From a bacterium (GTDB taxonomy: Bacteria; 4484-113; JAGGVC01): a DNA stretch of 24,395 nucleotides. Numbering within the stretch: position 1 is the first letter of the stretch; each line of letters starts with the position of its first letter. Shown here piece by piece: positions 13,546-21,235 of this stretch. A program made the position numbers and the translations under genes. The DNA is taken from the NCBI GenBank assembly GCA_039961635.1, contig JABRWB010000093.1, positions 1 through 24,395 on the forward strand, written 5' to 3'. The notes beneath the pieces are model-generated. The model saw only the letters and a program-made list of their open reading frames with translations. It ran no database searches and was not told where the DNA came from.

Positions 13546-14904
13546 ATGACCCGGTCGCGCGGTACCGAACTGCTTGACTCGCTCAAGAATGCTTTAAAAG
13601 ACGAGATACCACGCCCGAAGTACGAGCTGCTCATCGCGCCGTTGAGCTGCGAGCAGGCCGCGGACAACAAGCTGGTTTTGGGAGTGGAATCCGCGATGCT
13701 CCAGACCTGGATCGAGGAGCAGTACGGCCACCTCATCCGGGAGCATGCCGGAAGGATTATGGGCGGCCCGGTCGAGCTTGAATTCCAAATCGTCGCGCCC
13801 GAGTTCCGCTCGATGGCGGGCACGAGCGTGCAGGACGGCAGGCCGGGATTTTCCGATGAAGAAGGGACGACTATCGCGGAGAAGCCCACGCTCAATCCGC
13901 GCTTCACATTCGAAAACTTCGTAGTCGGCCCCGCAAACAGCTTCGCCTACAGCGCGTCGCTCGCGGTCGCGGAGCGACCCGGATACATCTACAATCCGCT
14001 CTTCATTTACAGCGGCGTGGGCCTCGGCAAGACCCACCTGCTCCATTCCATCGGCCACCTCGCCTACAATCTGGACAACTCGCTTTGGATTAAATACGTT
14101 ACGAGCGAGAAGTTTACGAACGATTTCATTCACAAGGTCCGCGGCGGGCGGATGGAGGAGTTTTACGACATCTACCGGCAAGTGGACGTGCTTTTGATAG
14201 ACGACATCCAGTTCCTTGCGGGCCGCACCGAAACCCAGCAGGAGTTCTTCCACACGTTCAACATCCTCGTGGAGCAGGGCAAGCAGGTTGTGATTTCATC
14301 CGACCGCTCGCCCAAGGATCTGAAAAATCTGGACGACCGGCTGGTATCGCGGTTTTCCGGCGGACTCATCACCGACATCGCTCCGCCGTCGTTCGAAACG
14401 CGCATCGCCATTCTCGAAAAGAAGGCCAAGCTGGAAGGCGTCACGCTTCCGCAGGACATCGGCGTCTACATCGCGAAGCACATAACCGACAACATCCGCG
14501 ATTTGGAAGGCTCGCTCATCAGGCTGCTCGCGTACACCACGCACCGCGGCGAGCCGCTTACGCTCGAAACCGCGGAGGTCGTGCTGGGCGGGCTGATCGA
14601 CACCAAGCGCACAGGCGCCGGTATTGACATAACCGGAATAATTTCCACGGTCTGCGAGTACTTCAACCTCAACTCCAAGCTGCTGCTTTCGCCCAACCGC
14701 ACCAAGAAAGTCGCGTTCGCCCGCCAGATAACGATGTACCTGGCGCGGGAGCACACGAACCTTTCGCTGGCCCAGATCGGCTCGGAACTGGGCGGCCGCG
14801 ACCACTCCACGGTTATTTACGCCTGCGAGAAAATCCGCAAGGAAATGGTCGAAGACCCTTACGTGGAATTGACGATCAAAAACCTTTCCAAGTTGATAAC
14901 CTAG
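13546..14904 (+). CDS. dnaA: DnaA, chromosomal replication initiator ATPase
   Basis: Binds DnaA boxes at oriC and melts the origin in its ATP form. The 452-residue protein has all four domains: domain I (about 5-90), a short linker, the AAA+ domain III with Walker A GVGLGKT (157-163), Walker B LLIDD (216-220) and sensor motifs, and domain IV with the DNA-binding signature GGRDHST (416-422). The frame is open to a TTG at 13441, but the ATG at 13546 has AGGAG 6 nt upstream and yields the usual N-terminus. A DnaA-box-like 9-mer overlaps the last codons (14891-14899). It is followed after 247 bases by dnaN, the common dnaA-oriC-dnaN order. Confidence 0.98.
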   Translation: MTRSRGTELLDSLKNALKDEIPRPKYELLIAPLSCEQAADNKLVLGVESAMLQTWIEEQYGHLIREHAGRIMGGPVELEFQIVAPEFRSMAGTSVQDGRPGFSDEEGTTIAEKPTLNPRFTFENFVVGPANSFAYSASLAVAERPGYIYNPLFIYSGVGLGKTHLLHSIGHLAYNLDNSLWIKYVTSEKFTNDFIHKVRGGRMEEFYDIYRQVDVLLIDDIQFLAGRTETQQEFFHTFNILVEQGKQVVISSDRSPKDLKNLDDRLVSRFSGGLITDIAPPSFETRIAILEKKAKLEGVTLPQDIGVYIAKHITDNIRDLEGSLIRLLAYTTHRGEPLTLETAEVVLGGLIDTKRTGAGIDITGIISTVCEYFNLNSKLLLSPNRTKKVAFARQITMYLAREHTNLSLAQIGSELGGRDHSTVIYACEKIRKEMVEDPYVELTIKNLSKLIT

Positions 14905-15126
14905 CCTATAGTTTTGTTGATAACTATTAAGAATTGCGCGCGCGGAAGCGCTGACCAACAGGCAAGGGACGGCCATTCGCCATATCGGTTGAAAAGCGTC
15001 GCCAATTTCCAACGTCTTATCAATACGGGCGGGTGTTTATTCATGCGGGATTGCTCAATTCCCCAACATATCAACAGGCCTGCTGCTACTACTAGGTTTT
15101 ATATATAAATGATATAGTATTAATCC
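14891..15126 (+). other. Probable chromosomal origin (oriC) with DnaA boxes, trio-like motif and AT-rich element
   Basis: Between dnaA and dnaN are 9-mers close to TTATC[CA]ACA: TTATCAACT (minus, 14899-14891), TTATCAACA (minus, 14923-14915), TTATCAATA (plus, 15017-15025) and ATATCAACA (plus, 15068-15076). Directly after the last box come GGC (15077-15079) and five trinucleotides CTG-CTG-CTA-CTA-CTA (15080-15094), whose complement reads 3'-GAC/GAT, like the DnaA-trio element of Bacillus subtilis. An AT-rich stretch (15097-15126) follows. The order box, GC-rich, trio, AT-rich is that of a bacterial basal unwinding system. Gene strands switch across this region. Activity is not demonstrated. Confidence 0.72.
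15113..15118 (+). promoter_or_regulatory. Possible -10 box for dnaN
   Basis: TATAGT in the AT-rich stretch 34 bases before the dnaN ATG. No matching -35 is visible, and the AT-richness may serve origin melting instead. Confidence 0.3.
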
Positions 15127-15151
15127 GCCAACCCGGCGGAAGGATACGGGG

Positions 15152-16264
15152 ATGAAGGTAAGCGTAAAACGAAACGATTTGGACAAGGCCCTCGGAACAG
15201 TGGCGCGCGCCGTTTCCACCAGGGCACTCGGCAGCTATCAGCAGTTCGTAAAAATAACCGCCTCCGAAGGCGCGATCAGCCTGGAAGCGACCGACGACGA
15301 GCTTTATATAAAGGTTGATATCGCGGCCGATGTTGCAGAAGCGGGCGATCTGCTTGTCAGCCCGCTCATTTGCGACCTCGTTGGCAAAATGGCGGGCGAA
15401 AACATCGAAATCGTCAAGGACGGCGGCAAGCTCACTATTAAAGGCGGCCGCAGCCGCTACCAGCTCGTCTGCGCCGCCACCGACATCTTCCCGCGCGTCG
15501 CGGAGTACAAACAGGGCAAGTTCGTTTCGGTGAAAAGCGGAGTCCTGGCCGACGCGCTCGGAAAAACGACGTTTTGCGCGTACAAGGGAGCGGGCGAGCG
15601 TTCGAGCTATTACACAAGCGGCGTGCTTTTCAGATTCACTCCGGAGTTCCTGGATATGGTGGCCACCGACGGGCACAGGCTTGGACTCAAGAAGTGCCGC
15701 GGCAAGTTCGTCGAGGAATCGCAGGACATCATGATGCCCGCGCACAACGCGGACGAGCTTATGCGCTTTTTGCCCGCCGACCCTGAAACCGCGATCGAGA
15801 TTTACCTTTCTCCTTCGCAGGTTTACCTGGAATGGGAAGGGATGCTTGTCGCGTCCAGCCTGCTGGACGTGAAATTCCCCGACTACTCGCGCGTGATTCC
15901 GCAGGACCGCGCCACCTCCGTCCTGACCGACCGCCGCGAAATGCACGACGCTCTAAGGCGCGCGATCATCGTGTCCCGCGCCAAGCAGCACAATCCCGTA
16001 GTGCGGCTCAAGAGCCACGACGGCGTTATTTCGCTTTATACGGACGCGACCGACGTTGGAAGCGGCGAGGAGGACATCGCCTGCGAGGTGACCGGCGGAG
16101 ATATGGAAATCGCGGTGAATCCGGGGTACCTGGTGGACGTACTCGGCCAGCTCGGCACCGAAAAGGTGGTGCTGTACTGGAACAGCAAGGTGACTCCGCT
16201 GGTTATTTCATCGCCGGAGGATCAAGACTTCACCTACGTCGTGATGCCGATTCGGATGGAGTGA
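15152..16264 (+). CDS. dnaN: DNA polymerase III beta sliding clamp
   Basis: Ring-forming processivity clamp that tethers the replicative polymerase to DNA. The 370-residue length is standard, with three repeated clamp domains (about 1-120, 125-245, 250-370). Recognisable features are the N-terminal MKVSVKRNDLDKAL, the second-domain GVLFRFTPEFLDMVATDGHRLG near 160-181 (in pieces: GVLFRF, MVATDGHRLG), LLDVKFPDYSRVIP near 236-249, and the C-terminal VVMPIRME, which forms part of the partner-binding pocket. GGAAGGA precedes the ATG. It follows dnaA and the putative origin. Confidence 0.97.
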   Translation: MKVSVKRNDLDKALGTVARAVSTRALGSYQQFVKITASEGAISLEATDDELYIKVDIAADVAEAGDLLVSPLICDLVGKMAGENIEIVKDGGKLTIKGGRSRYQLVCAATDIFPRVAEYKQGKFVSVKSGVLADALGKTTFCAYKGAGERSSYYTSGVLFRFTPEFLDMVATDGHRLGLKKCRGKFVEESQDIMMPAHNADELMRFLPADPETAIEIYLSPSQVYLEWEGMLVASSLLDVKFPDYSRVIPQDRATSVLTDRREMHDALRRAIIVSRAKQHNPVVRLKSHDGVISLYTDATDVGSGEEDIACEVTGGDMEIAVNPGYLVDVLGQLGTEKVVLYWNSKVTPLVISSPEDQDFTYVVMPIRME

Positions 16265-16295
16265 AAATCGGGTAGCATTTGAACGGGGTGTCGAG

Positions 16296-16625
16296 ATGCA
16301 GAAAATCCTCGTCGCAAACGAAGATAAGCTCATAGATCAAGCGGACGCGGACGTCCGGAACTTTCTTCGATCTAATCCAATTTGCCGGAATTCGTTGCTG
16401 AAGGGCGTTGCGCTGGCGCGGAAGAGATTCCCGGGCAACAAGTTTGAGCTTTCTCTGTTTATCGATCCGGAGGAATCGATTAATCAGTTTTTGTGCCTGG
16501 AGATTCATTGCGAAGATTCCCCGAGAGAGTTTATGGACCGATTCGACAGGTTTCTGAAATCCGAGTGGCTTGACATCTTCATGGAATCCGAGGGGAATAT
16601 CCTGGCATCTCCGGTATTCGAATGA
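16296..16625 (+). CDS. Hypothetical protein paired with a HEPN-like protein
   Basis: Not recognised. 109 aa, mixed alpha/beta, soluble, no signal peptide. The phrase FPGNKFELSLFIDPEESINQFLCLEIHCED looks like an exposed pair of beta strands (in pieces: KFELSLFIDPEE, QFLCLEIHCED) flanked by helices. Its stop overlaps the start of the next gene by four bases (ATGA), so the two are coupled and probably interact. The ATG at 16296 has GGGGTG about 10 nt upstream. Small two-gene units whose second product is HEPN-like are often toxin-antitoxin or defence-associated, so this could be the partner or antitoxin; that is inference from context only. It does not show the GSxxxGxxxxxSDxD nucleotidyltransferase signature of MNT antitoxins. 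Confidence 0.72.
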   Translation: MQKILVANEDKLIDQADADVRNFLRSNPICRNSLLKGVALARKRFPGNKFELSLFIDPEESINQFLCLEIHCEDSPREFMDRFDRFLKSEWLDIFMESEGNILASPVFE

Positions 16626-16999
16626 AATTTGAGTGGTCGCAATATCTGGTGGTGGCCGAAGCGCTTGAGGCTTACCCTTCATCGCCGCAACACAGAGAGG
16701 CGTTCTGCAGAGCATGCATAGGAAGGGCGTACTACGCGGCGTTCGGTGTGGCGGTGGAGCATATCGAAAGCCAATTGTCGCGAAAGCTCTCGCCAGCCAA
16801 CAAGCATTCTTTTGTGTTGGGCTGGTTCAAGTCGCAACCGGATCGAGATTGCGGGCCCGTCGCGATGCTGCTCGGTTTGCTTTTGGTGAATCGCGCAAAA
16901 GCGGATTACGAGAAGCGATTTCCGGATGCTCAAAAAACTGCCCCTTTTTGTTTGGCCTACGCCAGAGATGCGATCGCGATGATCGAAGCAATGAAGTAG
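16622..16999 (+). CDS. HEPN-domain-like protein
   Basis: 125-residue, mostly helical protein. The segment HREAFCRACIGRAYYAAFGV (about 24-43) resembles the HEPN-superfamily helix pattern (R..R-AYYA-F), and a later helix carries LLLVNRAKADYE, as in HEPN proteins with an R/K-A-DY motif. A classical R-x4-6-H catalytic motif is not obvious, so ribonuclease activity cannot be claimed. It overlaps the preceding gene by four bases. HEPN proteins occur as toxins, RNA-binding modules and accessory subunits. Its position right after dnaN is probably incidental. It lies convergent to mntP with a 37-base gap. Confidence 0.68.
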   Translation: MKFEWSQYLVVAEALEAYPSSPQHREAFCRACIGRAYYAAFGVAVEHIESQLSRKLSPANKHSFVLGWFKSQPDRDCGPVAMLLGLLLVNRAKADYEKRFPDAQKTAPFCLAYARDAIAMIEAMK

Positions 17000-17036
17000 T
17001 TTCCGCAGATTGAGGCCGCAGCATCCATGCAGCTTG

Positions 17037-17744
17037 TTAAGATGCTATCAAATGCTCGGCCACGATCTTCGCGCCGATCGCGATTAAAACGATCCCGCCC
17101 GCGATCTCCATCCGCCTGCCGAAGAGCGCGCCCAGCCGGGAGCCGAGAATCATCCCGGCGACCGTGAACGCGCACGCCGTCGCCCCGATGACGAGCACCG
17201 GCGCGAGGATGTCGACGCGGAGCATCGCGAACGAAACGCCGACCGCGAGCGCGTCGATGCTTGTCGCCAGCGACAGAAGCACGAGGCTCCAGCCGCGCGT
17301 CGGGTCGGCGGGCGGCGCGCATGCGGCGGAATCGGACGGAGGCGCGCAGGCGGCGGCGGTTCCGGACGCCGCGGAGGCGGCCTGAGATTGGATGGACGCC
17401 GCTTCCGGCGACGAATCATGAATCCAGGCGGTTTTGCCGCGCTCCGCGGACGCGTCCTTGGTGCCGCGCTTCCCGGAATCCGACTTGAATATGGCCTTCG
17501 CACCGACGGCGGCCAGAATCGCGAACGCCGCCCAGTGGTCGAACGGCGCTATGACGCGCTCGAGGGAGCGGCCGGCCGCCCATCCGATAAGCGGCATCAG
17601 CGCCTGGAACAGCCCGAAGTGAAACGCGAGCCGGAAAACCTGGCGCTTGCGGACGCGCAAAAGCGCCGCGCTGGATGCAAGCGCGACCGCGAACGCATCC
17701 ATCGCAAGTCCCACAGCGATTCCGATTGTCGTGAGGAGCGGCAT
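17037..17744 (-). CDS. mntP: MntP-type manganese efflux pump
   Basis: Exports Mn2+ across the inner membrane. The 235-residue product has about six helices in two similar halves, each with the family's Asp-containing motif: AVGLAMDAFAVALASS (about 9-24) and SLATSIDALAVGVSFA (about 146-161). Families I know are near 190 aa; the excess is an Ala/Ser/Pro-rich, low-complexity cytoplasmic loop between the halves (about 90-140, with repeated ACAPPSDSAACAPP). The frame is open to 18014, but the ATG at 17744 gives the standard N-terminus MPLLTTIGIAVGLAMDAF; the extension would be Pro/Arg-rich and overlap the divergent peptidase gene. No Shine-Dalgarno is clear. The upstream gap is too short for a typical yybP-ykoY manganese riboswitch. 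Confidence 0.88.
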   Translation of the reverse strand: MPLLTTIGIAVGLAMDAFAVALASSAALLRVRKRQVFRLAFHFGLFQALMPLIGWAAGRSLERVIAPFDHWAAFAILAAVGAKAIFKSDSGKRGTKDASAERGKTAWIHDSSPEAASIQSQAASAASGTAAACAPPSDSAACAPPADPTRGWSLVLLSLATSIDALAVGVSFAMLRVDILAPVLVIGATACAFTVAGMILGSRLGALFGRRMEIAGGIVLIAIGAKIVAEHLIAS

Positions 17745-17766
17745 GGGAGGCGGTGAAGCCGGAGGG

Positions 17767-17772
17767 ATTGTA
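17767..17772 (-). promoter_or_regulatory. -10 box for mntP
   Basis: The minus strand reads TACAAT, implying a start near 17760 and a leader of about 16 nt. Divergent to the peptidase promoter at 17820-17825. Confidence 0.35.
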
Positions 17773-17819
17773 AAGTGTAAAAGCACAAAAGTCTGAGCAA
17801 ACAGGAGCTTGAGATGAGG

Positions 17820-17825
17820 TATAAT
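17820..17825 (+). promoter_or_regulatory. -10 box for the S8 peptidase
   Basis: GG-TATAAT, consensus -10, 38 bases before the ATG. The short leader can form CCGTC / GACGG around an AT-rich loop just before the ribosome-binding GGAGGG. No clear -35. Confidence 0.5.
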
Positions 17826-17862
17826 CCGTCCGTCCTGTCGAATATTGCGACGGAGGGCGGGG

Positions 17863-20800
17863 ATGAGATTCGGAATCGTCGTTGCGGTTTTGATGTTCGT
17901 TGTTTTTGCATTCGCCTGCGGACGCGGGAAAGGCGTCGTCACCCCCATCCGCGGTACAACCACGGCTCCGGCCCCGCCAAAGCAGGGCGAGCGGCTTCCC
18001 GCGCCGCGGTACATCCAGCTTCCCGAGGGAATGACGCCGGGCGTGGATTACCGAGAGGACGAAATCATCGTCGGATTCAAGCTGCAGGGCTTCGCCAATC
18101 CATCAATGCTCACGGGCGGCTCGAATTTCAACAAAGGCGCGATGCTCAACCCGGTGCTTTACGAAAACCAGGCGATCGCCGAATTTGCGCGCGAAATTGC
18201 GTCGAAGCACGGGCTAACGATTATCCCCAACGGCGAAGGCTACGTGAAAAACGTCAACTTTTGCGGCTACAGGCTCTCGCCGGGGCAGGATGCGAACGCG
18301 GTCGCCGCGCTCCTGAGGCTGAAATATGCGGACAAGGTTAAGTACGTCGAGTACAACGGCATAGTTCGCCCCGCGTACTGGCCGGACGATCCGTATTACA
18401 TGGACGGCTCGCTGTGGGGGCTGGACACAATACGAACGGACCTCGCGTGGGATGTGACCACCGGCGACGCGAACCAGTGGATCGCGGTGATTGATACGGG
18501 GATAAGGATGGATCATGAGGATTTGGCGGGAAATTGGGGATATATAGACGGAATTAACACAGATTTATTTAGAGGCGACCAATGGCCGGATGACGAGCAA
18601 GGGCATGGCACGCATGTGGCCGGAACAATCGCCGCGATAGGCGACAACGCCACAGGAGTTGTAGGCGTTGCGTATGGCAGCAAGGTTTTGCCGATAAAGG
18701 TGTTTGGAACTAAGGAGGAAGGGGGAACAAATGAAGCACTTGAAGCAACTGCGATTCTGTTGGCAAGCCAGGCAGGATGCATAATTGCTAACCTGAGCTT
18801 GGGTGGTCCATATGCAAGCCGAACGGTAGCTGAAGTTTGTCGCCAAGCATTTGAGAATGGAATGATGATTGTGGCTTCCGCCATGAATGAAAATACAAAC
18901 TGGCCGTATTACCCTGCTTCCCATCCGGAGGTAATAAGTGTTGGCGCCAGCGATATTAATGACAGCCGCACAAGTTACTCCAATTACGGCCTTGCGCTTG
19001 ACACTGTTGCACCTGGAGGCGACTCAAACGGGCCGATTCTGAGCACTTGGTTTACAGCCGAGGATGCCTATAGCTCAATTTCCGGTACGAGCATGGCCTC
19101 TCCGCATGTCGCCGGTGTTGCGGCCCTGATTCGCGCGAAATCGCCTGCCCTGACACCGCTTGAAGTGCGCGCGCTGATCGAATATTTCGGAGACGATGTT
19201 CTTATTCAGTCTGAATGGCAGGCTGCATTGCCAATTTACAGGTTAAACGCGTACACGCCGCTGACATATACAGTATCGGGTCTGCCGACCGTTTCCGTCA
19301 CCAACCACAGCGACTACGATCAGGTTTCAGGCGATTTCACGATTCAGGTAAACGCAAACGCCACCACAGCGGTTGCCGGAGTTCATTGGTACGTTGACGG
19401 CGAATATCTGGGTTGGATTGATGCGGCCCCTTATGACTTGTCATCCAATACCGAAGCGCTTTATCTCGTACCGGGAGAGCATACTTTTACCGCCGAAGTA
19501 TTGGATACGGAAAACGCGCATGGATACGATTCAGTTATTCTTGATGTCGTTGATGTGTCGCTTACAAGTCCATACTGGACTGGATTCGAAGATGTACCGG
19601 AGCAGGAAGGCTGGTGGCAAATTGACTATTCAAATTCGAATTCATTCTGGCAGTATGAATCCGCTGGGCCGGACACGGTAGTTTATTTCGGCGACATAAG
19701 CAAGCCGGGCGGGCGGGGTTATTATCAGGACGATATCGACGTGCTGGGATCTCCGGCAATAGATCTTACTGGGCTGACGGCTCCAAAACTGTACCTAACG
19801 TCGAAATGGGATATGGATGCATACGACAGCATGGATCTTGCCATCGCTAATGGAGGGTACGAGGAGGTGTATTTTTTCCAATACATTTCAACACCTCAGA
19901 GGAATCAAAATCCTGAATGGCCCGATTTCGGTTTATATCAAATCGATTTGGCAAATTTTGAAGGCACCAAAATAATGCTTGAATTTTGGACAGACATCTA
20001 CGAAACTACAAGCGAAGGCCAGGGCTTTTGGCTGGACAACGTCGTAATCTCCGACAGCACGGGCCCGCCGCAGGTGATAATATCCCCGCCCACTCCTGCG
20101 GCCAATTCGCTCGTACAGGGAACCGTCACGCTGAACGCGAGCGCGGTTGACGACAACGATATCGTGCTCGCTTCGGAATACCGAATCGGCTCGAATGTCA
20201 TAAAAACGTTCGGCGGCGCTCCGTCGCAATTCGCTTGGAACAGCGCAAGCGTCCCCGACGGCGACCGCATGTTCACCGCCGAGGCGGACGACGAGCTTTC
20301 GTATTACGGGTACTACGATACCGGAACCGCGTCGCGCACGTTCTACGTGCACAACACCGCGCCGTCCGGTATTTCGATCGTTCCCGCTGCCGAAAGAATC
20401 GGACAGCCGGTCACAATCACCGGATCTCATTTCGGCAAGGCTATTTCCGGCCAAACGTTCGTTTATTTCACCGGCGCAAGCGGCGATGTCCCCGCGTCTG
20501 TAACCTCTTGGAGTAACACGAGCATTGACTGCACGGTTCCGCTTGGTGCAATCGACGGGCCGGTAAAGGTTAAAATCGGTGCGCTGACCGGATCTTCCTC
20601 CTCTGATTTCGTCGTGGAGCCGTCCATAAGCGGGTTTGAATTCACATCACCGGCGGAAGGCACGCTTGTGGACGCTCCGATTAACTTCATTTTGGCGCCA
20701 CAGCCTTACGCCGACTGGGTCGAATTCGAAATTCTCGGCCATCCCGAAATCGCGATCCCCGACGACAATTCGCCAAGCTCGATCATGCTTACTTTGGACC

Positions 20801-21078
20801 CGTCGGATTTTCCGCGCAACGGCGCGTACACGATTCAGGCAACCGCGTTCGCGCCCGGCGAGCAGCAATCCGCAACGCTTGAATTCTTTGTATTGAAGCT
20901 TCCCGGCGACTTCAACGGCGACGGAATAGTGAATCAGGCGGATCTGGATTTCCTGCGCCCGCATCTTTGGGAATCCTCGGGAAGTCCCACTTGGATCCCC
21001 TATCTCGACGCCAATCGCGACGGCGTGATCAACGAGCTCGACGCATTCGCGGTGGGGTATCATTTCGGAGAGACGTAG
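17863..21078 (+). CDS. Modular secreted S8 (subtilisin-like) serine peptidase with TIG and dockerin-like domains
   Basis: Predicted exported protease of 1071 aa. The N-terminus has a Sec-type hydrophobic leader ending in a lipobox-like AFAC (Cys19), then a Pro-rich linker and a fervidolysin-type propeptide (DEIIVGFKLQG onward, about 65-165). The subtilase domain has the full set: Asp211 (AVIDTG), His248 (GHGTHVAG), oxyanion Asn342 (SAMNE) and Ser410 (SGTSMASPHVAG). Downstream are an Ig-like segment, a GFEDVPEQEGWW carbohydrate-binding-like region, another Ig-like segment, an IPT/TIG domain (about 832-925) and a dockerin-like pair of calcium loops (DFNGDGIVNQADLDFL and DANRDGVINELDAF, about 1016-1071). 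The ATG at 17863 is preferred over the TTG at 17845 because GGAGGG precedes it. Base composition is clearly more AT-rich over about 18490-20040 than in the flanks. Confidence 0.92.
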   Translation: MRFGIVVAVLMFVVFAFACGRGKGVVTPIRGTTTAPAPPKQGERLPAPRYIQLPEGMTPGVDYREDEIIVGFKLQGFANPSMLTGGSNFNKGAMLNPVLYENQAIAEFAREIASKHGLTIIPNGEGYVKNVNFCGYRLSPGQDANAVAALLRLKYADKVKYVEYNGIVRPAYWPDDPYYMDGSLWGLDTIRTDLAWDVTTGDANQWIAVIDTGIRMDHEDLAGNWGYIDGINTDLFRGDQWPDDEQGHGTHVAGTIAAIGDNATGVVGVAYGSKVLPIKVFGTKEEGGTNEALEATAILLASQAGCIIANLSLGGPYASRTVAEVCRQAFENGMMIVASAMNENTNWPYYPASHPEVISVGASDINDSRTSYSNYGLALDTVAPGGDSNGPILSTWFTAEDAYSSISGTSMASPHVAGVAALIRAKSPALTPLEVRALIEYFGDDVLIQSEWQAALPIYRLNAYTPLTYTVSGLPTVSVTNHSDYDQVSGDFTIQVNANATTAVAGVHWYVDGEYLGWIDAAPYDLSSNTEALYLVPGEHTFTAEVLDTENAHGYDSVILDVVDVSLTSPYWTGFEDVPEQEGWWQIDYSNSNSFWQYESAGPDTVVYFGDISKPGGRGYYQDDIDVLGSPAIDLTGLTAPKLYLTSKWDMDAYDSMDLAIANGGYEEVYFFQYISTPQRNQNPEWPDFGLYQIDLANFEGTKIMLEFWTDIYETTSEGQGFWLDNVVISDSTGPPQVIISPPTPAANSLVQGTVTLNASAVDDNDIVLASEYRIGSNVIKTFGGAPSQFAWNSASVPDGDRMFTAEADDELSYYGYYDTGTASRTFYVHNTAPSGISIVPAAERIGQPVTITGSHFGKAISGQTFVYFTGASGDVPASVTSWSNTSIDCTVPLGAIDGPVKVKIGALTGSSSSDFVVEPSISGFEFTSPAEGTLVDAPINFILAPQPYADWVEFEILGHPEIAIPDDNSPSSIMLTLDPSDFPRNGAYTIQATAFAPGEQQSATLEFFVLKLPGDFNGDGIVNQADLDFLRPHLWESSGSPTWIPYLDANRDGVINELDAFAVGYHFGET

Positions 21079-21235
21079 CAAATCGGAATTTCATATCCGC
21101 ATAGGGGTTATATTCCCACGCGGCGTGAACGCCGCGCTTCCTTGACAATCAAGCGATCCGGCCACTCAATAACTCGGTAACTCCAATACTCGGCCACTCG
21201 GCGACTTTGTTTCTTTGCTACAATCCCCCGCGCCT
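21079..21235. other. Intergenic region with hairpin and repeated phrases
   Basis: Holds the hairpin GCGGCG-TGAA-CGCCGC (21120-21135), a terminator-like stem without a T run, a perfect TTGACA at 21142-21147 lacking a good -10 partner, and the phrase CGGCCACTC twice (near 21159 and 21191). No gene is apparent. Confidence 0.4.
21216..21224 (+). promoter_or_regulatory. Extended -10 promoter for the M16 pair
   Basis: TGC-TACAAT, a five-of-six -10 with TGn extension. The start near 21231 leaves only about 5 nt before the ATG at 21236, and there is no Shine-Dalgarno, so the mRNA may be essentially leaderless. Confidence 0.4.

Noticed and set aside
17018-17046. AGCATC / GATGCT inverted repeat between the convergent HEPN-like gene and mntP as a terminator
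   Set aside because: Only 6 bp with a 15-base loop, overlapping the mntP stop, and no T run.
17745-17862. yybP-ykoY manganese riboswitch upstream of mntP
   Set aside because: The gap to the divergent peptidase gene is only about 118 bases and the predicted mntP leader is about 16 nt; the aptamer's conserved loops are not seen.
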